Of a stretch of DNA of 64,000 nucleotides, positions 11,805 through 21,347 are shown in pieces (position 1 is the stretch's first letter; each line of letters begins with the position of its first letter). The position numbers were made by a program, and so were the translations under genes. The stretch covers positions 227,753,654 through 227,817,653 of the forward strand of contig JARDYH010000001.1 of the NCBI GenBank assembly GCA_029215795.1, given 5' to 3'. Origin of the DNA: Anniella stebbinsi (lineage: Eukaryota > Chordata > Lepidosauria > Squamata > Anniellidae). The notes beneath the pieces were generated by a model that had not been told where the DNA came from, did not search any database, and saw only the letters and a list, made by a program, of their open reading frames with translations.

Positions 11805-12025
11805 GCACAATTCAGGGTACAAATCAGATATTACTTTAATGTCTAGCAACTACGTTGTTAAAATATCTACTGGTTAAAATGTTTTACTCTAGAGTAGATG
11901 CAGGGTCGCCAATCCAGATTGGTTCCCTAGCATGGGAGACATGAAGGCTTTAAATATCTGGATTGGGGCTCCTGAACCTACTCTAGAGTAAAAATGGAAA
12001 GATAACACAACTGCTAGACCCACAT
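11805..12025. mobile_element. Palindromic MITE family 4, copy
   Basis: Contains CTAGAGTAGATGCAGG and its partner CCTACTCTAGAGTA, with ATATTACTTTAATGTCTAGC at the left and ATAATGTCTGTTTCGGCC at the right. A cleaner copy is at 25425-25635. Confidence 0.5.
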
Positions 12026-12034
12026 TTACCATAA

Positions 12035-12760
12035 TGTCTGTTTCGGCCCTCAAAATCCTAGAGCTTATCCTTAAAGCCCTACACAGCTTGGGATCCAGCT
12101 CCATGAAGAAGTCCCTATTCCAATATGAGTAGGCTGACCATCTGAAAAGGAGGACAGGGCTCATGTAACTTTAACAGTTGTAGAGAAAAGGGAATTTCAG
12201 CCAGTGTCATTTGTATGCAATTAGTTCCTAGTGAAATTCCCTCTTCATCACAACAGTTAAAGTTGCAGGGGCCCTGCCTTCTTTTGTATATGGTCACTGT
12301 AGTATAGTGCCTGCAACTTTAACTGTTGTGATGAAGAGGGAATTTCACCAGGAACTAATTGCATACAAATGACACTGGCTGAAATTCCCTTTTCTCTACA
12401 ACAGTTAAAGTTACATGAGCCCTGTCCTCCTTTTCATATGGTCAACCTAATATAATATGAGCCTACTTGAACACATCAGTCATCTTTGGAGGCCTGTTTC
12501 TGATACTTCTGCCATCAGAGGTGAGGTGGTGGCAACCAGGGAGAGGGTCTTCTTGATGGTGGGACCCCATTTCTGGAATGTTCTCCCCAGGGCAGTTTGC
12601 CTAACGCCTTTATTGCTGTCATTTTGGTGCCAGGAAAAGGCCTTTATTTATTTTTAAAAAAACTGAGGCTTTTAATCTGTGATGGAATTGTTCTTAATGG
12701 CTGCTGTTTTATTTTGTTTTATTGTTGTTTTAGGCTGCAATCCTATCAACACTTGCCTGG
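12035..12760 (+). mobile_element. LINE RT C-terminal remnant split by a MITE
   Basis: Sense reading before the nested MITE gives the AL-x-LG-x-x-S stretch usual upstream of the LINE C-terminal motif. After it, 12460-12660 encodes GEVVATRERVF and VGPHFWNVLP, the degenerate F-S-V-x-P-x-x-W-N-x-L-P motif, and an A-F-like end. A T-rich 3' UTR follows. The foldback MITE (12130-12449) interrupts the frame, so the LINE fragment is older. Confidence 0.65.
12130..12449. mobile_element. Foldback MITE, copy B, nested in the LINE
   Basis: Same long inverted arms as the copy at 2417, but with outer ends TAGGCTGACCATCTGAAAAG and CTTTTCATATGGTCAACCTA. The octamer AATATGAG occurs at 12122-12129 and again at 12454-12461, four bases beyond the right end. 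That is an 8-bp target duplication with a small ATAT addition. Confidence 0.85.
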
Positions 12761-12826
12761 GATGACTTTCCATAAAACTGAGTGGAACTTATTTCTGAAT
12801 AGACATGTAGGATTGCGCTGTGATTT
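12731..12826. mobile_element. Palindromic MITE family 2, copy
   Basis: GGCTGCAATCCTATCAACAC at the left pairs with ACATGTAGGATTGCGCTGTG at the right, around a diverged TGAGTGGAACTTATTTCTGAA centre. Confidence 0.7.
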
Positions 12827-13309
12827 TTGTTCTCGTCATTTTAGTATTGGGAATGATCTGCTTAAGGAGACAGGGCACAGTTAATTTGCTTTGCCCGAAT
12901 ACAAAATGATTTCTATTTTCTTCAGTTGTTTTTGTAGATCAGCAATTAAGAACCCAGACCTGGTTGCAAGCAAGCAAACAAACAAATCCCTAAGCATCGC
13001 TCTGTAAAGTTAGGTAATAGAAATACCAAGGAAGCTCTACAGGGATTAAGAACAGACAGAAACCAGTGTTAACAATAATTTCTAATATATTTCTATATGA
13101 CTTCAAAAAAGCCCCCTCTAATTACATAATTAAAGACACTTGCTTTTTGCTGCACTGTGAGCTGTGTAATCACTACAAAGAGAGAAAACACATCCCTTCT
13201 TACGTGCTGCATTTGCTCTCTTTATAGTGATTATGCACTTGAATAATGGAAGAGACACCTTAAATGATAATGTCTTCAAATATTATGTAAACGAACGGGA
13301 TTTGCCATA

Positions 13310-13400
13310 CTGGATTAGACCACTGGTCCATCTCATCCCATGTTCTGCCTCCAGCAGTAGCCATATACTGATACTGTAGGCTTCTCCTTTTCAGCTACTC
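13310..13400 (-). mobile_element. SINE 3' fragment
   Basis: TGGATTAGACCACTGGTCCA is the reverse complement of the SINE 3' region that reads GGTCTGA..CAGTAT in the copy at 39790. The head is missing. Confidence 0.5.
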
Positions 13401-13481
13401 CCTAGTGCAGGAACACTGCTTCAAAAAGCAATATTGATAATTACCTGGAAAATGGATACGGACAGTTACACTCTCACACAT

Positions 13482-13483
<2 letters not shown>

Positions 13484-13522
<39 letters not shown>
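13484..13522. repeat. (CA)n microsatellite
   Basis: About 19 CA units after a TGTA interruption. Confidence 0.97.
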
Positions 13523-13599
13523 ACTTTTAGGGTTCTGGTTATTTAACACCAAATCAAGTAAGGAAAATCTATCACCCTCCCCCCCTTGTACTTGTAAGA

Positions 13600-14540
13600 T
13601 ATGGGGGGTTGTTAAATTAATTTGAAATGGAAAAAAAACGCCTTCCCAATTTCCTAAGCAAGTTTAAAGCCTATGTTTCTTTGTGTTTGTTTGTATGTTC
13701 CCAGGCAAGTGTGAAACAGGATGACAAAGAGAAGAGGTTTTCAGTTCTCTCAGTATTATTAATAAGCCATGAGTGGTGCATCTCCAAAGATTTGCAAGTT
13801 CGCTTCCCTTTTCTGTCTTGCATTCATCCTCTTCAACAAACCAAGCGCACACAACTTACCCAAGAGGGTGTTCATAAAAACTCATTGTTACAAAGTGCTG
13901 GGCAGTTCAGATCTTTTTAAATGACTTTGTTATTCCACTATAATCGAGTGCTGTGCAAAATCTGCAGGAGGAATTCCCTCTATTTCCAAATCTGTTCCCT
14001 TAGCTGTAAAGCAGTGGATTTCTGCAAGAAATCAGTCTGCCTATTAGAAATTTGACGGGCTTTGTTCTTGCTGCAATTCCTTCAATATTGTCAGCTGCTG
14101 ACTTAAATTAAAGGCCCCAGATGTTTTCATGCATGCATTTTGCTCGTGAGTACAAGATTTATTTATTTATTCCAAGCATTTATATCCCACCTGTCAACTA
14201 CAGAAATTATCAAGGCAGCTAATTTGAAAGGATTATAGGCTACAGTTATTAAAAGTGGACCTAGTTTGGCATAAAAGTGTTAAAATATTGTGAGAATTCT
14301 TCTGTAATCCGCTTCCCCCTTCTTCCAATCTAGTATTTTGGGGGTGGGATCCAAAGGATTGAATGCTGTTCTGTCAGGGGGAACCTTCCTCGAATCACAG
14401 AAGAGCTATTTTTGACTTAGCTGAAGAGCATTGCATAAGAAAAAAGTGACCCCCCCAAACCAGAAGAGTTCCTGCATTTGTGTAAATTCTTGTGTAAGAG
14501 TGTGCAAAAGCTCATTCTCAAACCATTTTTATGGCCCATT
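13600..14540. other. Non-coding stretch with one minus-strand tail
   Basis: No gene recognised. At 14155-14230, (TTTA)n followed by CATTTATATCCCACCTGTC is a LINE/SINE tail read on the minus strand. Confidence 0.45.
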
Positions 14541-14549
14541 AGAGTTTAT

Positions 14550-14880
14550 ATCAAGGGCCCAGAATATTAGCCCCAAAGGCCAAATCCAGCCTTCTGGGAT
14601 ATTCCAGGTGGCCCTGCCCCCTTCCCTTGGGCCTGCCCCCTTCCCTCTGACCACTGCCCATTGGGTGGTTTCCCAGCTTTTGTGCAGTTTTACTCCCATT
14701 GTAAAAGGTTGAAATGCCACTCCTAAGGCTTACGACTAGCAATAAGAACTTTAAGCTGAAATATGCTGGTGTATTTGGTATTTTGGCCCCACTCCTTTTG
14801 CCTTGGCCCAACCCACCACTAGATTGCAGCCCCTGGGAACTTCTCCAATATGGAATTCAGGCCTCAGGCTGAAAGAGCTG
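14550..14880 (+). mobile_element. hAT-like MITE, copy 2
   Basis: Homologous to the element at 4863: it shares GGTTGAAATGCCACTCCTAAG and GCAATAAGAACTTTAAGC. This copy is uninterrupted, so it shows the order lost at 4863-5592. Confidence 0.6.
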
Positions 14881-14907
14881 CAGCTCCCCCAGTTTATATG
14901 CTACAGC

Positions 14908-15323
14908 TAGAAATGTCAGAAATCCACAACGGAATAAAATGAATTTGGATTTGTTTGACCCTGACCTGCAAATTCCACAGCAGACTGACTTTTCCTGAGT
15001 TGCACAGATCCTGTGGGCTTGAGGACCTTTTTTCCTACTTTTTTTCCCTTGCAAAACTTCGTGAAAATTTGGTCATAGAAAAATATGTAAAATAAAAAGC
15101 CAACTGTTGAAAATGCGCATTTCCCCAATAGGCTAAAGCATGAAAATGCACATTGGGGAAATTTGTGCATTTTTGCTGGTGCAAATTTGCACGAGTGCGA
15201 ATCTGCACAAATTCAGGAAATTTGGAAATATCTGATTCCACCAATGTACGAACAATGAATTGAAAAGCACCTGACAATCTGAAACGTAAATGGAACAGAT
15301 TTTATAAAATCCATATATCTTTA
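14908..15323 (+). mobile_element. hAT-like MITE family 3b with perfect 8-bp TSD
   Basis: Flanked by identical octamers GCTACAGC at 14900-14907 and 15324-15331. The element begins TAGAAATGTC and ends ATATCTTTA. The interior has a GCAGACTGACTTTTCC block and repeated AAAATGCGCAT/ATGCACATT words. The same body occurs at 43343-43654 (+) and 57690-58040 (-). It has no coding potential. Confidence 0.85.
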
Positions 15324-15335
15324 GCTACAGCAATT

Positions 15336-15465
15336 TTTCCTAACCTGGCACACTCTAGATATGTTGAACTACAACTCCCAGCATCCCTGAGCCAGCCACG
15401 ATGGCTGGGGATTTTGAGAGTTGTAGTGCAACACATCCAAATGGTGGAAGGCTGTGCTACAACCT
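15336..15465. mobile_element. Palindromic MITE family 1, copy
   Basis: GAACTACAACTCCCAGCATC at the left pairs with GAGAGTTGTAGTGCAAC at the right around GCCAGCCACGATGGCTGG. It lies directly beside the family 3b insertion. Confidence 0.75.
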
Positions 15466-15519
15466 GAGAGCCCTTAAGCTATGATACATTGTGGCACTAT
15501 AACGCAAGGCATCTCCTGC

Positions 15520-15895
15520 AATTTTTATTTATTTATTTCATTTCATTTCTATTCCACCCAATAGCCGAAGCTCTCTGGGCGATTCCCAAGAATTAAAACC
15601 ATGAAGTACAGCTTAAAATATAAAATATGGAAACTTAAACACAATATAAAAGTATAACCAGAATAAAAGCCAGCAGCCATGCAGAGATTTAAAATATAAA
15701 TCTAAAACAGCTGAGTTAAAAGAACAGGATGGTAAAATGCTAAAAGACTGTGAAAATAAAAAGGTCTTTGCTTGGCATCAGAAAGAGTACAACGTAGGTG
15801 CCAGGTGAACCTCTCTAGGGAGCTCATTTCACAGCTGGGGTGCCACAGCAGAAAAGGCCTCCTCCTAACACTTGTGCAGGAGTTTCCAGAACAGC
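15520..15895 (-). mobile_element. LINE 3' end, minus strand
   Basis: Read on the minus strand: a degraded RT C-terminus (AVAPQL-stop-NELP, then F-L-F), a long AT-rich 3' UTR, the box GAGAGCTTCGGCTATTGGG and a (AAAT)n tail. The same tail box appears at 41680, 43690 and 55530, so it marks a common LINE family. Confidence 0.75.
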
Positions 15896-16019
15896 ATTAA
15901 CCCATTTCCTTCTTCAAATCATGGTGCTTTGAATCTACACTGTTGCGTTCCTGAGACGAGGTATTTGGGCATAACCCTCTGGAACTGTTAAACTATGCTC
16001 AGAAGCTTGGCCCCTAAAA

Positions 16020-16240
16020 TAGGAACATAGTATTTTTCCATATACTATGTCAGCCATTAGTTCATCCAGACCACTATTATCACTGTGAGTGGCAGCCCTC
16101 ACCAAGTTCTCACGCCCATTCCATTTTCATCACCTGCAACCAGATTTTTTAAAAAAAACACACAGAGATGCCAGGAATTGAATCTGGTACATTCTGTATT
16201 GAAAATATGGGTGTCTACTACTAGGCTGTAGTCCTTCCTT
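16020..16240 (-). mobile_element. tRNA-derived SINE, minus strand
   Basis: The minus-strand head GCCTAGTAGTAGACACCC with B box AGATTCAATTCC is followed by a degraded body and a tail reading GGTCTGGATGAACTAATGG and then ATACTATGTTCCT. It is the family of the cleaner copy at 39790. Full-length but diverged. Confidence 0.7.
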
Positions 16241-16777
16241 TGATCCTAGTTCAGAGCTATCTCTGACAGATCACTGGTGATGGAAAAGGGCCCTGTGCAT
16301 GTAATTAGATTTTCTCTTTAGTTTCTTCTTCACAGAATGTTTTCAGTGTTAAAATGGGTCTTCAGAAGCCTGGGATGTGGGAAAAGCAAAATACCCAGAC
16401 TGGGAGCAGTTGGGGGAAGTAAGTGAGTGAGCAAAGGGTTAAGTGCTCTCTTCCTGTCCAAAGGTTTTCCGCTGCAAATTTTACCCTCCTTTTTCCAATT
16501 CAGGAGAAAAACTGGCCAGGTTTTAAAGATATGAGGTCAAGGTGGGTTGTGTGTATTTCCTGTCTTTGAATCAATAGTGTTGCAAATGTTAGTCCATTTG
16601 GATGACCGTTTAGTGTGTGAGTATGAGTTGACTACACAAAGAGCTTCTTAATGTCTTGTAAAACTAAGGGCCAATTTCACATGAAAGTCTTCTTTGATTT
16701 TCCCCCTCTGTGTTTTAACAAGGCATGTGTATGGAAATCTTCTAGGAGTCTGTTAAGTGTGGATCCTTAACTTAAGC

Positions 16778-16866
16778 TGTGGTCCTATGCCCGTTTGCCT
16801 GAGAGTAAGCTCCACTGAACTCAATGGGACTTACTCTTGAGTAGGTATCTATAGGATTGTGCTTTC
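16778..16866. mobile_element. Palindromic MITE family 2, copy
   Basis: GTGGTCCTATGCCCGTTTGC at the left and ATAGGATTGTGCTTT at the right. The centre CTGAACTCAATGGGACTTAC pairs with GAGTAAGCTCCACTGAA. Confidence 0.75.
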
Positions 16867-16869
16867 ACA

Positions 16870-18740
16870 ATATGAAGATGTGCGAAAACATGTAAATCAT
16901 TAAGTGATTTACAATATTGAAATGCATACTAATTGATTGTCTAATAGAACTAAATTTAAACTTTTTCTGTAATAAGATTTTCCCCCCTATGCACAAAGTG
17001 AGGTACTGAATTGCGCTGGAATAGCATGGTTAGAAATTTTCTTTCATAGCATTATATGTGAAGGACATTGTGTGTGGGTTTATGTGTGTGCGTATGCCTT
17101 TAATGATTGAGAAGTTAGTGGACAAAGGTCTTGTTTACATGAGGAGATAACTTCTAAAAGTAGATGGCTCCCTAATCAATCTGGCCAAAAGTGTAAAACG
17201 CCAATGTGATGTATCAAGGCGGAAGCAAAGTTTTGACCGTTTGTGCCAAGCGCAGAAGAGGTTATTCATTGAAATGTGTCCCCCTCCGCCACCAGCACAA
17301 TTATTTGCTACATTGTTACTCTGTAACAATAATTACATTTTCTTGTTTTCCTTTCACTTTACCTCTTTTGACATGACCTCCTATTGGCTTGTACCCAATG
17401 GTCTCCATCCTCCACAGAATAGATTTCTCTTCCTCACTGAAGCCCCCATGAACTCCCGAAATCTGCCCTGGGGGTGGGGGGCAGAGGGTCATCAGTTGCT
17501 GTCCTCTTGTCCTGATGCTTGAAAATATTTTCAGTGACTGTTCTATGCCAAAAATATTTTTTAAAATCCTTACAGATAAGAAAGCATTATGTTAATTTAA
17601 AATGTGTGCAGGTAGGGAAAGAGTCAGGAGGAGGCCCTGATCCTTGCAACTGAACTTGGATGTATCTTCAACAGAGAGGGGAGGGAGGGAGAGACATGAA
17701 ATGAAGTCTCTCCAGATCAAAAACTTTGGAGAGTCATTTGACTTTTGTTTCTATTCTGTAGGCTGTGCTGAGAATTCTTTGTTATAAGGTGGCCTACAAG
17801 CAAACATTTATATATTTATTTATTAAATCTTTATATATTGCAATGAAGAAAGAAATCCAGCAGCAGGTGGTGAGTCACACCTGACCAAAAGAAAGTGAAT
17901 GCAAAAAAATAATAATATGAAATTGAATGTCAGTGGCTCAAGGATGCTTAAATGGCTGTGTTTCCCTAAAACATTCATTGAAGTGGTGGTGGTGGGTGCA
18001 TTTCTGTTCTAGTCATCGCTTCCATACATATTGAAAGCAAATCCAGCCAGCAATAAGTTGATTAGGGTTCTTCAAGAGGCAAAGCAAGTCATGTGGATTT
18101 AGTAGGAACCTTCATGACCGCAAAGAGAGTTTTGCCAAAAAAGAAAATAAGTAAGAAAAAACAAGAAATTCAGGCAGCATCCACTAAAGAATGGTTGAGA
18201 AGGTCAGTCCTGCACAACTACATTTATGAAGAAACAAAATGTAATTAAAAGTATGAGACAAGTGGGACATACTATGAAGAAATGGGGGAAATCTTATATT
18301 CATTGTTGAGATTTGACAGAAAAGGGATGTGGAGCTTCAAGACTTCTTCTGTCATTAACGTATATGATATTCTGCTTGAGCTCAGTGGTGTAGTGGTAAA
18401 TATTGAAGTGCAGACACTCCTCATGACACTGCCCATACCACCCCCCAAGGAGAGTCCAAAAATTCCATCCGCTGTGATGATCCCTATCAATTAACCTGGT
18501 CGAGCTGTGTTCATCTCCACCAGGAGCAGGGCTCTTGTATAATGGATCCTAATTGCCCATTCAAGACCAGGCCACCCAAAATACTTTGCATTACAACAGG
18601 GAACAATATATTTCTGCTGGGAAAATTCATTTCCCCAGAACTACTGGTAGAAATGCAGCTAAGTATTGCCTCCCATTCCATTCAACACTTCCCTGCATGT
18701 ATTTTCCAGTATGGCATATGTCTCAGTAAAAATGTGCACA
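16870..18740. other. Non-coding stretch upstream of the DIRS element
   Basis: No gene or clear repeat body was recognised. Short (TTTA)/(AAAT) runs occur near 17810-17840. The DNA around 18720-18740, GTAAAAATGTGCACA, runs directly into the DIRS left end. Confidence 0.45.
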
Positions 18741-18898
18741 TTCTTCTTCGTGGTCTCTGTGCATCACACATATGGGCTCTGCGCCGGCGCCGAGCCCGCT
18801 CAGGAAACTTCTATAGCTAGCTTAGCAGTTTTTGGCGGGAACCCCTCCCCCCACCATCTCACTGCGCATGCTCCTGGTTCCCGCCTACCTCAGTTCTT
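18741..18898 (+). repeat. DIRS left inverted terminal repeat
   Basis: Positions 18774-18898 match the reverse complement of 24512-24638 almost exactly (one visible difference, CTCAGG against CTCGGG). The outermost 33 bp, beginning TTCTTCTTCGTGG, resemble the right repeat with small indels. GC-rich GCGCCGGCGCC lies inside. Upstream of ORF1, so it should carry the promoter, though no core promoter motif stands out. Confidence 0.92.
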
Positions 18899-19088
18899 CT
18901 TCGACCGCGCTGCTGATCGCCTCGCGGGAGACTTCAGGGAACGACAATTCGTTCGTATCTTCTGTAAAATTAAATAAAAATAGTTTAGTTAGCTTAGCGT
19001 TCGTTAGTTTAGTGTTATTGTAGTGTTAAAAAAAAAAAAAAAAGTTAATTTTTAAGGACTCTAGGTCAGGCGTTGCCTGCTACGGCCT

Positions 19089-21347
19089 ATGGCGCAATCC
19101 ACGCTATTCAAACATTGCCTCAAGTGCCGGGCTAAATTGACTTTGACCGACGGCCACTCTCTGTGTCTCGTCTGTCTTGGGGAGGGCCATGTAGTAGATA
19201 CTTGCCCCCACTGCATGACCTTCTCCCGACAAACACGCCGAAATCGGGCCGATAGACTGCGTAGCCTGCTTTGGAGCAAGGCTCTATCGGCAGTGGATAA
19301 ACCGCGCCAAATGCAGAGGGAGCCGGCCGGACCCTCTCGCTCACCTCCCCTTCGGGGCCACGATTCGAGCTTCGACGACCAGCCGTTTTCTGGGGAGCGT
19401 AGGCGGACGCCAATAAATCGCTCTAACCCAGCAACGCCCTGTTATACCCCTCAACGGGTTTCAACAGAGGATCCTGACACCATGGTGTTCGAAGCGAACC
19501 CCTCTCAATTGGCAGAACAACCTTCGGCTAAGAAGCAGAAGCCAAAAGGGAAGGAAAAATCGGCAAAACCTTCTGCAAAAAAGTCGAAGCACCAAAAGCT
19601 TTCGACATCGAAGTGCCCGGCATCGACGCCCCCTTCGACGTCGAGGCCGACTGAGCGCTCGGAGCCGGGAAAACAAAACCCTAAGTCTTCAGAGCCGCCG
19701 AAGTCGGCCTCATCGATGTCGACGCTGGTGCATCATTCGACACCGAGATCTGCCAAACACGCTTCCTCATCGACACCGCCTGCATCGGTACCGACGGAGT
19801 CAAGACGCTCCCTTACGGCCCCTAATAGGGCTTCCTCTTTGCCTCCGCACCCGACAATTCAATCACCGGCACCGAGAGAGATGTCTTCAGAGATTGACAT
19901 TACGGAGACGATCACATTGGATCGCATTGACCCACTCGACTCCGACCACGGCTTCGAGCCCGAACACCATGACGACGACCAACGGAGCCCTAGAACAGTG
20001 GGAAGATCGCCCTCGCCGATGTCGAGGACATCCAGACTTAGTGCCTATCGGTCTCGATCGCGCTCTACATCGCGATCCCGTAATTGGGACGTGCGTTCTG
20101 AGAGAACTCAAAGCACAATTCGCCGCCGTGAGTCACAGTTCCGGTTCGATCCCTACACAGGTGAACGTATATCCTCTGTCAGAGACAAAGACACCAATCG
20201 TACTCGGAACCGACGTCAACCCCCGACATCGACTGAACCATCGATACCGAGGAGACGGGACTTGTCACCGACTTCGGCTGAGGATTATGTATCGGATACA
20301 TCCTCGGTCCCGTCGCCTGCACCATCCGTTCCTTCACCTCCTGAAGGGGTGGGCACGAAAGATAGGGCTTCACCCTCAATGGAACTCGGGTCCTTCTCTG
20401 ATCAAATGCAGAGAATGGCTCAATCTTTAGGCTTGGATCTGCAGCAGCCCCAGCAGCCACTGCCCGACAAAATATTTGACGTCATGTATTCTGACCCTGT
20501 ACCACAGCTCACACTACCGGTCGTGCCAACATTGCTACAAACTTTCCAGCAGTCCTGCTCTAACCCAGCAACAATGGGTGCTACTACAAAGCGACTGGAT
20601 GCATTATACAAAGTCAAGGAAGCTGATGCCCCCTTCCTGTTCACGCATCCAAAGCCTAATTCCATCGTAGTGGAATCCTCACAAGGCAGGACCAACAGGA
20701 ACCATTCACAACCAACAGACAAGGAGGGCCGTAAGTTAGATTCCGTCGGCCGCAAAATTTACTCCTCCGCAGCTTTGGGGTTTAAAGTGGCTAATTATCA
20801 GGCCACTATGGCCCGCTACCAACTTTTTTTGTGGGACAAGATCTCCACTCTTACCGACTACCTCCCTGATGACCAGAGGGAGCTTGCCAGAGTTTTCCAA
20901 GCTGAGGCAATAAGATTATCAAAACAACAATTAGCCACGTCAAATCACCAAACTGACTGTGCTTCAAAAGCATTGGTAGGGGCTGTTGCACTACGAAGAC
21001 ACGCCTGGCTCAGGTCTTCCAATCTGCCGGCTGAAACTAAGGCCCGCATCGAAGATCTCCCCTTCGACAGAGAGGGCCTCTTCCATGCTTCTACAGATAC
21101 AACCATGGACGTCATTCATAAGGCCAAAATGACTGCAAAGAAGATGAGCCTTCCTGCGCAACAACAGCCACAGTTTTCTAGGCCGCGTCGTTGGTATCGT
21201 CCTGTACCGTACCAGCCCCGACAACAGCAAGAACGCACTCAGCGTTATCAATCCCAGCAACCACAAGCATCGTACCAGCCACGTAAATCAGGGGCTCGCT
21301 TTACCAAGTCCCGCAGACCAGAAGGTGGATCGAAGCGTCGGCTTTGA
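19089..21347 (+). CDS. DIRS ORF1, gag-like protein
   Basis: 752 codons from a clear ATG. The N-terminus has a compact zinc-binding pattern, C10-x2-C13, C26-x2-C29, H34, C39-x2-C42, including the DGHxxCxxCLGxxH signature I know from DIRS gag proteins. Residues about 140-390 are low-complexity and rich in Ser, Pro, Lys and Arg. The C-terminal part, about 440-700, is more ordered and contains a RRHAWLR and LPFDREGLF segment typical of this family, then a Gln/Arg-rich tail. The presumed role is nucleoprotein assembly with element RNA. It overlaps the RT frame by 23 nt, and no internal stop or frameshift is seen. Confidence 0.88.
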   Translation: MAQSTLFKHCLKCRAKLTLTDGHSLCLVCLGEGHVVDTCPHCMTFSRQTRRNRADRLRSLLWSKALSAVDKPRQMQREPAGPSRSPPLRGHDSSFDDQPFSGERRRTPINRSNPATPCYTPQRVSTEDPDTMVFEANPSQLAEQPSAKKQKPKGKEKSAKPSAKKSKHQKLSTSKCPASTPPSTSRPTERSEPGKQNPKSSEPPKSASSMSTLVHHSTPRSAKHASSSTPPASVPTESRRSLTAPNRASSLPPHPTIQSPAPREMSSEIDITETITLDRIDPLDSDHGFEPEHHDDDQRSPRTVGRSPSPMSRTSRLSAYRSRSRSTSRSRNWDVRSERTQSTIRRRESQFRFDPYTGERISSVRDKDTNRTRNRRQPPTSTEPSIPRRRDLSPTSAEDYVSDTSSVPSPAPSVPSPPEGVGTKDRASPSMELGSFSDQMQRMAQSLGLDLQQPQQPLPDKIFDVMYSDPVPQLTLPVVPTLLQTFQQSCSNPATMGATTKRLDALYKVKEADAPFLFTHPKPNSIVVESSQGRTNRNHSQPTDKEGRKLDSVGRKIYSSAALGFKVANYQATMARYQLFLWDKISTLTDYLPDDQRELARVFQAEAIRLSKQQLATSNHQTDCASKALVGAVALRRHAWLRSSNLPAETKARIEDLPFDREGLFHASTDTTMDVIHKAKMTAKKMSLPAQQQPQFSRPRRWYRPVPYQPRQQQERTQRYQSQQPQASYQPRKSGARFTKSRRPEGGSKRRL

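Noticed and set aside
19894..20430. 178-codon frame inside DIRS ORF1
   Set aside because: Out-of-frame shadow of the gag-like ORF with no domain.
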